The notes under the pieces: generated by a model | What the model was told of the DNA's origin: nothing | Database searches by the model: none | Seen by the model: the letters and a program-made list of their open reading frames with translations, nothing else | From: Desulfuromusa sp. | GTDB taxonomy: Bacteria > Desulfobacterota > Desulfuromonadia > Desulfuromonadales > Geopsychrobacteraceae | Assembly: GCA_029934755.1 (NCBI GenBank) | Contig: JAOZLQ010000153.1 | Coordinates: 1-5,502, forward strand | Direction: 5' to 3' | DNA: 5,502 nucleotides | Translations under genes and position numbers: made by a program | Shown: one piece after another, positions 1 to 5,502 of the stretch | Layout of the letters: each line of letters begins with the position of its first letter | Numbering within the stretch: position 1 is the first letter of the stretch

Positions 1-1
1 G

Positions 2-640
2 ACCAATGCTGAAGAGGGGACGATGACCAGTATCTCAGTTTCACTGGACGAAGCAGCTATCAAGTCACAAGTTGAGTCTTTTGTTAAAGGCTATAACGAG
101 GTGATGTCTTTTATCAGCTCACAATCAAAATCAGAAGATTCCGATGCTGGAATTCTGGGGAGTGATCCTGGAATGAATTCTGTCAAGCGGCGCTTACAGG
201 GTCTGTTGACAACAACGATTGACAATACCGGAATTTATTCAGCGCTATCACAATTGGGGTTGGAAACACAGAAAGATGGCACAATCATAATTGACGATGC
301 AACTTTGTCTGATGCGGTTCAAAATAACTTGGACAGTTTGGAAAAATTGTTGGTCGGCGAGGGGGAAACAGAAGGGGTTGCCGTCAGATTTCAGGATTAC
401 CTGGAAGGGATGACCAATTCTGTTGATGGTCTTTTAGCATCAAGTACAAAAAGCACAGAGTCAACGGTGACCCGGATTGATGATCGCATTGAACAAATTG
501 AAGCGCGCCTTGTGAAAAAAGAAGAAACCATGCGAGCTAAGTTTAGTGCTCTGGAAACCCTGATTAGTGGTATGAATAATCAGAGTTCATTTTTGACTCA
601 GCAGATGGATCTACTTAATAATATGATGACGAGGAAATAA
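2..640 (+). CDS. fliD: Flagellar filament cap protein FliD, C-terminal part (5' end outside window)
   Basis: FliD (HAP2) caps the growing filament outside the cell and helps exported flagellin subunits fold into place. The reading frame is open from base 2 to the TAA at 638-640, so 212 residues are visible and the true start lies upstream. The ATG at base 23 is an internal methionine, because the conserved FliD stretch already runs through it (TNAEEGT before, then TSISVSLDEAAIKSQ). Family hallmarks seen are the FVKGYNEV motif about 30 residues in, and a C-terminal coiled-coil rich in charged heptads ending in FSALETLISGMNNQSSFLTQQ, typical of the FliD C-terminus that packs into the filament tip. 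The stop is two bases before fliS, so the two are surely co-transcribed. The last codons of this gene contain the fliS ribosome binding site. Confidence 0.93.
   Translation, partial: TNAEEGTMTSISVSLDEAAIKSQVESFVKGYNEVMSFISSQSKSEDSDAGILGSDPGMNSVKRRLQGLLTTTIDNTGIYSALSQLGLETQKDGTIIIDDATLSDAVQNNLDSLEKLLVGEGETEGVAVRFQDYLEGMTNSVDGLLASSTKSTESTVTRIDDRIEQIEARLVKKEETMRAKFSALETLISGMNNQSSFLTQQMDLLNNMMTRK
631..636 (+). promoter_or_regulatory. Ribosome binding site of fliS inside the fliD 3' end
   Basis: GAGGAA lies 6-12 bases before the fliS ATG at 643 and inside the last codons of fliD. This supports that ATG as the start and suggests translational coupling between the two genes. Confidence 0.7.
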
Positions 641-642
641 TA

Positions 643-1074
643 ATGAACGCCTATGTGAACCAATACCAAAATAATCAGATTCTGAGTGCATCTCCTGAGC
701 AGATTCTGATCATGCTCTACGATGGTTCGATCCGTTTCTGTCGTCAGGCGATTCATGCGATGGATACAGGCCAACGGATCGTGCAGGCAGAAAAGATCAG
801 CCGAACCATGGCGATTGTCTGTGAATTTGCCAATACTTTAAATCACGAAGTCGGTGGTGAGATTGCGACTGATCTGGATGCTCTGTATGGATTTATGACC
901 CGTGAACTCACCCGGGCGAACTTGCAGAATGATCGAAAAGCACTGGAAACGGTTGAAGATTTACTCACTGGATTGCGGTCAACCTGGGTTGAGGCAATTG
1001 AAATTAACCGGGGCAGTACTCAGCTGATAGCAAACACTGAACCTGCTGCAAAACAAGTTGCAGCATCATTCTAA
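643..1074 (+). CDS. fliS: Flagellin export chaperone FliS
   Basis: FliS is a small cytoplasmic helical-bundle chaperone that binds the C-terminal end of flagellin, stops it polymerising early and delivers it to the flagellar export gate. The 143-residue product has the usual family length and features. The N-terminus reads AYVNQYQNNQILSASPEQIL and is followed by MLYDGSIRFCRQA, the most conserved FliS block. The rest is amphipathic helices, including a segment around residues 68-90 (HEVGGEIATDLDALYGFM) that resembles what I recall of Geobacter-type FliS proteins, and the final helix carries WVEAIEINRG. The last 15 or so residues form a short unconserved tail. The start is set by the GAGGAA ribosome site and the two-base gap to fliD. 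A GC-rich repeat element follows right after the stop. Confidence 0.96.
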   Translation: MNAYVNQYQNNQILSASPEQILIMLYDGSIRFCRQAIHAMDTGQRIVQAEKISRTMAIVCEFANTLNHEVGGEIATDLDALYGFMTRELTRANLQNDRKALETVEDLLTGLRSTWVEAIEINRGSTQLIANTEPAAKQVAASF

Positions 1075-1086
1075 AAAACTCTCAAT

Positions 1087-1182
1087 CCTTCTCCATTAGG
1101 GAGAAGGTGGCCGAAGGTCGGATGAGGGGAAATACCTTGTGACATTCCCCCTCACCCTAGCCCTCTCCCTCATGGAGAGGGG
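1087..1182 (+). repeat. REP/MITE-like double-hairpin repeat between fliS and the fliT-like gene
   Basis: The gap holds two GC-rich hairpins in mirror arrangement. Hairpin one has 8-base arms CCTTCTCC (1087-1094) and GGAGAAGG (1100-1107) with a 5-base loop. Hairpin two has 8-base arms CCCTCTCC (1161-1168) and GGAGAGGG (1174-1181), also with a 5-base loop. The two halves are imperfect inverted copies of each other: TGAGGGG (1123-1129) pairs with CCCCTCA (1148-1154), so the whole can fold into one long hairpin or a cruciform. CCCTCACCCTAGCCCTCTCCC-type sequence is familiar from dispersed intergenic repeats in many proteobacteria. No transposase lies here, so if mobile it would depend on one elsewhere. 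It sits inside a flagellar operon and could weaken read-through or stabilise the fliS mRNA end. Mobility and copy number cannot be seen from one copy. Confidence 0.7.
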
Positions 1183-1223
1183 ATACCGCAAGGTAAGTGG
1201 AAGTTTAAATTGAGGTTTGTTTT

Positions 1224-1622
1224 ATGGAAACATGTCTAAAAAAATCAATAGAACAATATCGGAAAATCATCGCACATGCTGGTCAGCTTGATGGTTTATT
1301 GCTGAAATCCGACCCTGATGAGCTGCAAAACTATACCGCACGTCTTCAGGAATTGCAGGATGAAGCTGGATTGAATGACCGAGTTTTTTTGGAAGTGTTT
1401 CCCCGTAATTCGACTTATTGGCAAGATCATCCGCTGTTTTTAGAACGTTCCCATCTACTGGAAAAAATCGTTGAATTGAATCATTTGCTATTGCCAAGAA
1501 TCCGTGGCATGATGGCCGTCACCGCTGATGAGTTATCTCAGATCAGAGGTGGTCGCGTGGCCGTTGCTGGTTATCATCAAGCTCCTGTCCAGCGAAGACA
1601 GTTTGTCCGAGGTGTTGGGTAA
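1224..1622 (+). CDS. FliT/FlgN-like flagellar chaperone (putative)
   Basis: The product is a 132-residue, probably cytoplasmic, mostly helical protein with no signal peptide or membrane segment. By position, directly after fliD-fliS, it fits FliT, the FliD export chaperone. Two long charged helical stretches are visible at about residues 1-50 and 70-105. Near the end comes an IRGGRVAVAGY segment (about residues 107-117), resembling the small-residue/GY tail that ends many FliT and FlgN-type proteins (l..rkgrkalkgY). The basic tail QRRQFVRGVG may be disordered. The start ATG is supported by GAGG at 1212-1215 with 8-base spacing. The sequence is too diverged for a firm FliT call, and a FlgN-type or lineage-specific chaperone is the alternative. 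It is separated from fliS by the repeat element and is 46 bases ahead of pilZ. Confidence 0.6.
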   Translation: METCLKKSIEQYRKIIAHAGQLDGLLLKSDPDELQNYTARLQELQDEAGLNDRVFLEVFPRNSTYWQDHPLFLERSHLLEKIVELNHLLLPRIRGMMAVTADELSQIRGGRVAVAGYHQAPVQRRQFVRGVG

Positions 1623-1668
1623 GTCTAATTTGTAGTTTTGATGTGATCGGTTCGTCGAAGGTTCTGCT

Positions 1669-2334
1669 ATGTCTGTATTGAATCAGTTGAAAGATTACCG
1701 GGTTGTTAAAGTTTCCCTACCTCTTGTGGATGGGAAGAAGCAGCAACTTGATGGTGTTGCCAAGGCAACTACGCCCCCTCAATTTGAAATCACTTTTCTT
1801 CCTGATCAACTTAATCCAGATCTATTAAACCTTGAAGAGTTTTGCCTGGTAACTTTTGATGTTGCTGGAGAGGTTAAATCAATCAAGGCTAAAATTGTTT
1901 CTAATGCTGAAGCAGTGAAGCTGGTATTGGAGGAAGTTGATTCGTTTGACTATACGCAAAAGCGGAGTTTCTTTCGTGTTGATGCTGATTTAGCGGTTAG
2001 CTATTGGATTCTTGACGAGGAAAACCCTTCGGCAAAGCCGGTTCAGACACTCGTTAATATTAGTGGCGGTGGTTTACTTCTGCCTGTTGTTGATAAGATC
2101 CAAAAGGAAACTAAATTGGGTCTGGAGATTATTATCGATTCTCCGCAGTCGAAGGTGGTTGAATGTGTCGGTGAAGTAGTTGGTAGTTATGATACCAATG
2201 GTGACAAACATGTTACCCTGAGATTTGTCGATATTGAAGATGAAGATCAGGACGCGATCATTGCTTATTGTTTGGCTGAACAGCGCAAACAGCTACAGTT
2301 GAAAGTGAAGGTTTTGGGCAAGTCGAATTCCTGA
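1669..2334 (+). CDS. PilZ-domain c-di-GMP receptor, YcgR-like flagellar protein
   Basis: This is a 221-residue soluble protein with two parts. Residues about 1-92 form a beta-rich N-terminal domain resembling the YcgR N-terminal (PilZN-type) fold, and residues about 95-210 form a PilZ domain. Both c-di-GMP contact motifs are intact: RxxxR as R99-SFF-R103 at the domain hinge, and (D/N)xSxxG as N130-I-S132-GG-G135. The protein should therefore bind c-di-GMP. In YcgR-type proteins this binding lets the protein act on the flagellar motor as a brake or bias on rotation. That role here is inferred from the family and from placement in the flagellar cluster. GAAGG at 1657-1661, 7 bases before the ATG, supports the start. 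It probably shares a transcript with the fliT-like gene. It converges with a diguanylate cyclase gene, pairing c-di-GMP maker and reader. Confidence 0.88.
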   Translation: MSVLNQLKDYRVVKVSLPLVDGKKQQLDGVAKATTPPQFEITFLPDQLNPDLLNLEEFCLVTFDVAGEVKSIKAKIVSNAEAVKLVLEEVDSFDYTQKRSFFRVDADLAVSYWILDEENPSAKPVQTLVNISGGGLLLPVVDKIQKETKLGLEIIIDSPQSKVVECVGEVVGSYDTNGDKHVTLRFVDIEDEDQDAIIAYCLAEQRKQLQLKVKVLGKSNS

Positions 2335-2399
2335 AATATGAGCTAAATAGACGGATTTGCAGCCAGTTTATAATAGTTCGACAGGCTACTGGAATATAT

Positions 2400-2432
2400 A
2401 AATGGGGACAGAATTTAATTCTGTCCCCATTT
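2400..2432. terminator. Perfect 33-base palindrome, likely two-way terminator with GGGGACAGA repeat motif
   Basis: The arms are AAATGGGGACAGAATT and its exact reverse complement, 16 bases each, around a single central T at 2416. The stem has a GGGGAC/GTCCCC core and is followed by T-rich sequence on both strands (TTTTATGTTTATT on plus, ATTTATATATT on minus). It lies between two convergent genes, 65 bases after the pilZ stop and 8 bases after the cyclase stop, which suits a shared rho-independent terminator. The GGGGACAGA.../...TCTGTCCCC motif is also one I recall from dispersed intergenic repeats near REP-associated tyrosine transposases, so it may be a captured repeat doing terminator work. 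Confidence 0.7.
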
Positions 2433-2440
2433 TATGTTTA

Positions 2441-3418
2441 TTATGCCCCAAAAGCTAATTGTGGTGCAGAATGGAAGCTGAATTGTGCATTGGATGTAAT
2501 AGAGCTTTGTCGCCAGGTTTCAGTTCGATTACGACCATTTCCTTTTGCCCAGTAGAGAGCCTGATCAGCTTCTTCAATTAATTGGGTGGGGTGGAGGTCG
2601 CTTTGTCGATCTGAGCAGCTGATTCCGATACTGACAGTAATTGGAATTCTCCCTGATGGTTGCTTGCGAGAGACTTTGGCCACTTGTTTATGAATTCGTT
2701 CCGCCAGGACTTCAGCGTTGTTGGCTTGGGTATCTGGAAGAATGACCGCAAATTCTTCACCGCCGTAGCGGCAACAGATATCGGCATCGCGGGCAGAGCT
2801 TCTGATTACGTCAGCAACTGATCGCAGGACAGAATCTCCGGTTTGATGGCCATAGTTGTCATTGAAGTTTTTGAAGTGATCCAGATCAATCATCAATAAT
2901 GAGTAGGGACTTCCTGAGCGCTGAGTGCAAGCGGCCGCTTGTTTGATATTCATGTCAAAGGTCGCACGGTTACCGAGTTTTGTCAGCGGATCTGTTAATG
3001 CCATCTCTTGTAGCCGTTCTTTGCTCTGGCGTAGTTCCAGGAGTCGCTGCCAGCGTTCTAGATGGCGATTCATCCGGACACTGAGTTCCGTCGGGTCAAT
3101 TTCCACACGTACTGAATCACTTGCGCCAAGGTGAAAGCCGTTGATCAGACCTTTCTGATCCTCAGCGAATGCAATCAGTGGGAGATCATGCCATTGTTCA
3201 TCAGAGTGTAGCTTGCTGATCCAGTCAGCTTTCTTGCTCTTTCCTTCAATCGCCCAGCAAACCATATCAGCACGTTTTGACTTCAGATGCTGGAAAAGGG
3301 CTGCTGAAGATTCTAGTGGCTTGATCTGCTTAAATAATCCGGTTGCGGAGAGATGGTTAACCAGCTGAGCTTTTTTGTTTTTATTGTTGGCAATAACCAG
3401 AGCTGTCGTATTCATCAT
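2441..3418 (-). CDS. Diguanylate cyclase with degenerate receiver domain (GGEEF)
   Basis: This cytoplasmic enzyme should condense two GTP into c-di-GMP as a dimer. The 325-residue product has a receiver-like domain (about 4-120), a short helical linker (about 121-138) and a GGDEF domain (about 139-300). Catalytic marks are present: LTDPLTKLGNR (141-151), DLDHFKNFND (178-187) with the metal-binding D178, YGHQTGD (189-195) and active-site GGEEF (219-223). An intact RxxD inhibitory site, R210-DA-D213, sits five residues before it, so product feedback is expected. The receiver lacks the phosphoacceptor: the aspartate expected near 56 is alanine (DMVCWA), the N-terminal acidic pair is AN, and the conserved K is missing, although GASD (98-101) betrays the fold. 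The last 24 residues are an unconserved tail. AAGGA, 7 bases before the first of two tandem ATGs, sets the start. A sigma-54 promoter lies about 100 bases upstream. Confidence 0.94.
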   Translation of the reverse strand: MMNTTALVIANNKNKKAQLVNHLSATGLFKQIKPLESSAALFQHLKSKRADMVCWAIEGKSKKADWISKLHSDEQWHDLPLIAFAEDQKGLINGFHLGASDSVRVEIDPTELSVRMNRHLERWQRLLELRQSKERLQEMALTDPLTKLGNRATFDMNIKQAAACTQRSGSPYSLLMIDLDHFKNFNDNYGHQTGDSVLRSVADVIRSSARDADICCRYGGEEFAVILPDTQANNAEVLAERIHKQVAKVSRKQPSGRIPITVSIGISCSDRQSDLHPTQLIEEADQALYWAKGNGRNRTETWRQSSITSNAQFSFHSAPQLAFGA

Positions 3419-3515
3419 TTATGTATCCTTCTATCCCCCAAAATATTTATATTCTCTTCTTTCGACATATCATTAAATAATCTTTAGGTTTTTCTTGTTT
3501 ATATCTGAAATGTAT

Positions 3516-3532
3516 AGCTATTTACGTGCCAA
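3516..3532 (-). promoter_or_regulatory. Sigma-54 (RpoN) -24/-12 promoter for the diguanylate cyclase gene
   Basis: Read on the minus strand the site is TTGGCACGTAAATAGCT. It matches the sigma-54 consensus TGGCACG-N4-TTGCW at all seven -24 bases and four of five -12 bases, with exactly ten bases between the invariant GG (3529-3530) and GC (3517-3518). The predicted start point is near 3505, giving an mRNA leader of roughly 87 bases before the ATG. Sigma-54 commonly drives flagellar genes together with an enhancer-binding activator. No activator site was identified. Confidence 0.7.
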
Positions 3533-3554
3533 GATAAAAAATGCTTTAATTTTA

Positions 3555-3570
3555 TGGTGTTGGCATTGCT
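3555..3570 (+). promoter_or_regulatory. Possible weaker sigma-54 promoter facing the fliK-like gene
   Basis: TGGTGTTGGCATTGCT has GG (3556-3557) and GC (3568-3569) with the required ten-base gap and a perfect -12 box (TTGCT). The -24 box is poor after TGG (TGT in place of CAC). Its start point would be near 3581. It lies back to back with the strong minus-strand site, 25 bases separating the two GG pairs, so one activator could serve both. GG-N10-GC alone can occur by chance. Confidence 0.35.
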
Positions 3571-3672
3571 TAGTCGGAATTATGACGGGAATAACAGGAA
3601 AAAATATGTAAAATGGTTTAATGCAGCCAGTATTTTGACGGTGTCACGATGCTCAGTTAATTCAATCATTTG

Positions 3673-3681
3673 TGCTAAGAT
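3673..3681 (+). promoter_or_regulatory. Possible extended -10 promoter before the fliK-like gene
   Basis: TGC-TAAGAT combines the TGn extension with a -10 hexamer matching TATAAT at four of six places. No good -35 box stands 16-18 bases upstream (TTGACG at 3635-3640 is too far away). A transcript would start near 3688, about 30 bases before the ATG at 3719. This is an alternative to, or in addition to, the sigma-54 candidate. Confidence 0.25.
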
Positions 3682-3718
3682 AAGGGAAACTCTGAACTTC
3701 AAAGGTCGACAAATCTCC

Positions 3719-5500
3719 ATGGCGACAGTGAACTCAAATCTACCTACGAATTTATTTATTTCAGCACCGACGCTTCCAATAGTTGTTACGGAGGGGCCGA
3801 AGTTTGATCTGAATCCCGGACAGATGATTCGGGCAACGGTGGTTGAAGGGGGTATGGGTCAGGCGATTTTGGAAATCAACCGACAGAACTATCTGGCACA
3901 GGGGGAACGGGAGTTGCGGGTTGGGCAGACATTGAATCTTCAAGTTGTCCAAACGCAGCCACGTTTGGAATTCAAAGTTGTCAGTGATTCTCTGAATGAT
4001 CGGCTTGCTCAAGCATTACCACTGCTCACTCGTTCATTCGATTGGGGGCAACTGGTAAGTCAATTACGGCAACATCCTGGTCAACAGGCTCTACCATCAG
4101 CGACAGTAGCGATTTATAATCAGTTGCAGCAGATATTAAATTCTGCTGCTGAAGGGTCTACTGATTTTAAAGAAAATATGACGCTGATTGTGGCGCAACT
4201 ACGGCAATTATTGGTTTCTGAAGGGCCGATACCTGGCAATAATATTGGCTTGCCTCGCCAAACTTTGCAGCAGCCAATGCTGCAGAATAGCCAGCAAATT
4301 GCCTCTTTAGAGTTATCCCCAATGCTAACGCAGCTGATTAAAAACTTGCAAAGTCAATTATCGTTGCTACCAAAACAGGCAGGGGTTTCGTTGTCGAAAG
4401 GCTGGTATCTTGAAACCCGAAGTTTATTAACTCCACTGCATCAGGGTCGAGCCTTGCCGCTGTTATCGGCTTCTCAACGACAACCTTTGGTCACGGTTCT
4501 TAAGCAACTGCAGCAACACTCTAAAGTTTCTCCACAGCTGTCTGGAGAGGTGAAGCGGATATTAATTCAGATAGATAGGTCGATTCTACAAGATACTTCT
4601 CAGCCGGTAATAAGGTCGAATTCAGCGATCACAAAAGATCCTGTCATTGTGCCAAAATTTCCGGTTAGCAATACTTCAGAGCAAGTAACAGGCAGAGAGG
4701 CTTTATCGCAATTATCTGCCGATATAAAACAACTTCTTGATCGGGTGCAACAAGGACAGGCAAACAAGCAAGGGATAGTCCCAGATTTGTTGGGGCGATT
4801 GGAGGGGCTTCTTGGTCGATTACAACATTTACCTCAAGTCGTTGGGGATGCTCCGGTATCTATCCCAGGATTTGAAATGATTGTGGGGCAATTAGAGCAG
4901 CTGGTGACGCAACGACCAACTTCTCCACAGGGAGGACAGCTTGGGGTGTTATCGCAGCTGTTCGGGTTCTATCTGGAAGCTGAATTATTGCAAGGGAAGA
5001 GAAAAGATGCCTTGAATAGTTTAAAGTTAAGTTTATTGAACCTGCAAAAAGAATTGGGTGATGAGGTAAAAGAACCTCTCCGCAAGATTGAATTGTTTCA
5101 GTTGTGTAAGGCAAAGTTGGCTGAAGAGCAGGTACAGTTTTTACCTTTGCCGTTCAATGAATTAGATGAGGGTTATCTGCTGGCCGAAAAGCGACCTCAA
5201 GCAACTGATGATGCAGAGAATAAACCACCTTTACAAATGTCATTGTCGCTACGTCTGTCAGCGCTTGGAAATATTCGAATTGATATGCTTTATGAAAAAG
5301 AAGGGTTACACCTGCGCTTGGCTTGTGAAGATCAGGGGAAAATGCGCTATTTGCAAAATTGTACTGATGAATTGAAAGAATCACTTCAGGCAATAGAGCT
5401 TCAGGGGATCAGTTTTAGTGCCGATGCGCAGTTACCAGCTAGACAGTTGCAGGAACGTTTGTTACCCGACTCTGTGAATATGTTGGATGCGAGAATCTAA
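3719..5500 (+). CDS. fliK: Flagellar hook-length control protein, FliK-like
   Basis: FliK-type proteins are exported through the flagellar type III system, measure the hook and, through their C-terminal domain, tell FlhB to switch from hook to filament substrates. From the ATG at 3719 the product has 593 residues. Residues about 28-90 form a beta-rich segment (LNPGQMIRATVV ... LRVGQTLNLQVV) common at the start of many FliK-like proteins. A long Gln/Leu-rich, low-cysteine middle follows (about 95-495), suited to an extended ruler. The Flg_hook C-terminal domain lies at about 503-580, with LSLRLSALGNIRIDML, a LHLRL strand and a final helix before LQGISFSA. The frame stays open 55 codons further upstream, but that part lacks family resemblance and overlaps a candidate promoter. 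The ribosome site for 3719 is only fair (AAAGG 13 bases ahead), so a GTG at 3641 remains possible. Related clusters often have a small FlhB-like gene next, which would lie just past the edge. Confidence 0.85.
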   Translation: MATVNSNLPTNLFISAPTLPIVVTEGPKFDLNPGQMIRATVVEGGMGQAILEINRQNYLAQGERELRVGQTLNLQVVQTQPRLEFKVVSDSLNDRLAQALPLLTRSFDWGQLVSQLRQHPGQQALPSATVAIYNQLQQILNSAAEGSTDFKENMTLIVAQLRQLLVSEGPIPGNNIGLPRQTLQQPMLQNSQQIASLELSPMLTQLIKNLQSQLSLLPKQAGVSLSKGWYLETRSLLTPLHQGRALPLLSASQRQPLVTVLKQLQQHSKVSPQLSGEVKRILIQIDRSILQDTSQPVIRSNSAITKDPVIVPKFPVSNTSEQVTGREALSQLSADIKQLLDRVQQGQANKQGIVPDLLGRLEGLLGRLQHLPQVVGDAPVSIPGFEMIVGQLEQLVTQRPTSPQGGQLGVLSQLFGFYLEAELLQGKRKDALNSLKLSLLNLQKELGDEVKEPLRKIELFQLCKAKLAEEQVQFLPLPFNELDEGYLLAEKRPQATDDAENKPPLQMSLSLRLSALGNIRIDMLYEKEGLHLRLACEDQGKMRYLQNCTDELKESLQAIELQGISFSADAQLPARQLQERLLPDSVNMLDARI

Positions 5501-5502
5501 AA

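Larger units (their letters stand above)
3419..3718. other. Divergent 300-base control region between the cyclase and fliK-like genes
   Basis: This AT-rich stretch has no convincing gene. It holds the cyclase ribosome site (AAGGA, minus strand, 3426-3430), the sigma-54 promoter pair and the possible extended -10 site. The frame of the fliK-like gene stays open upstream to base 3554. The 55 codons before 3719 look non-coding: no ribosome site precedes the ATG at 3554, and the encoded stretch (with three cysteines and no FliK resemblance) is unlike the rest of the protein. I found no tRNA, riboswitch or long inverted repeat here. Confidence 0.6.

Noticed and set aside
1087..1182. CRISPR-like repeat or small RNA gene in the fliS/fliT-like gap
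   Set aside because: The halves are inverted, not direct, repeats and there are no spacers. No promoter is visible for an independent RNA.
1267..1497. Minus-strand open frame of 76 codons opposite the fliT-like gene
   Set aside because: It lies wholly inside a better-supported gene, has no family resemblance and no ribosome site that stands out. It is a shadow frame.
2578..3134. Short open frames on both strands overlapping the diguanylate cyclase gene
   Set aside because: The cyclase has clear catalytic motifs through this region. The alternative frames encode low-information peptides.
3635..3663. TTGACG as a sigma-70 -35 box before the fliK-like gene
   Set aside because: At 16-18 base spacing the best -10 hexamer matches only about three of six bases, so it is not a credible promoter pair.
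3581..3718. Possible c-di-GMP (GEMM-type) riboswitch in the leader of the fliK-like gene, prompted by the c-di-GMP context and a TCACGATGC stretch
   Set aside because: The conserved core elements of the riboswitch and its paired arms are not present. Only a short chance resemblance exists.
3761..5393. Several 69-84 codon frames overlapping the fliK-like gene on either strand
   Set aside because: The long frame has a recognisable FliK-like N-terminus and Flg_hook C-terminus, and the small frames show no motif or start signal.

Overview
This window is a stretch of a bacterial flagellar gene cluster, moderately AT-leaning by eye. In order it carries the 3' part of fliD (filament cap), fliS (flagellin chaperone), a small FliT/FlgN-like helical protein, a PilZ-domain c-di-GMP receptor, a GGDEF diguanylate cyclase on the opposite strand, and a large FliK-like hook-length control protein. 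The FliS and PilZ proteins, the fliD-fliS-small chaperone-PilZ order and the sigma-54-type promoter suggest a Gram-negative, polarly flagellated proteobacterium-like organism. My best guess is a Desulfuromonadia/Geobacter-type lineage. This is inference from remembered family resemblance, and a marine gammaproteobacterium is not excluded.

Layout. Bases 2-2334 are four plus-strand genes that probably form one transcription unit: fliD and fliS are 2 bases apart, the fliT-like and pilZ genes are 46 bases apart, and each has a good ribosome binding site. Only the 149-base fliS/fliT-like gap interrupts the unit, and it is filled by a GC-rich double-hairpin repeat that looks like a REP/MITE-type element. 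The pilZ gene and the diguanylate cyclase gene converge on a perfect 33-base palindrome (2400-2432). This palindrome carries the GGGGACAGA motif and probably acts as a two-way terminator. Bases 3419-3718 are a divergent control region with a very good sigma-54 (-24/-12) promoter for the cyclase, a weaker one facing the fliK-like gene, and a possible extended -10 site. The fliK-like gene fills the rest and ends two bases before the window edge.

How the genes fit together. FliD, FliS and the FliT-like protein serve filament assembly, and the FliK-like protein sets hook length and switches export specificity. The cyclase makes c-di-GMP and the PilZ protein is likely its flagellum-linked sensor, so the window pairs flagellar building genes with a local c-di-GMP control module. 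The cyclase has a receiver-like N-terminus that lacks the phosphoacceptor aspartate, so phosphorylation is unlikely to be its input.

I do not see a clearly undescribed system. The points most worth a second look are the sigma-54 control of the cyclase, its pseudo-receiver, and the two repeat elements placed between genes.
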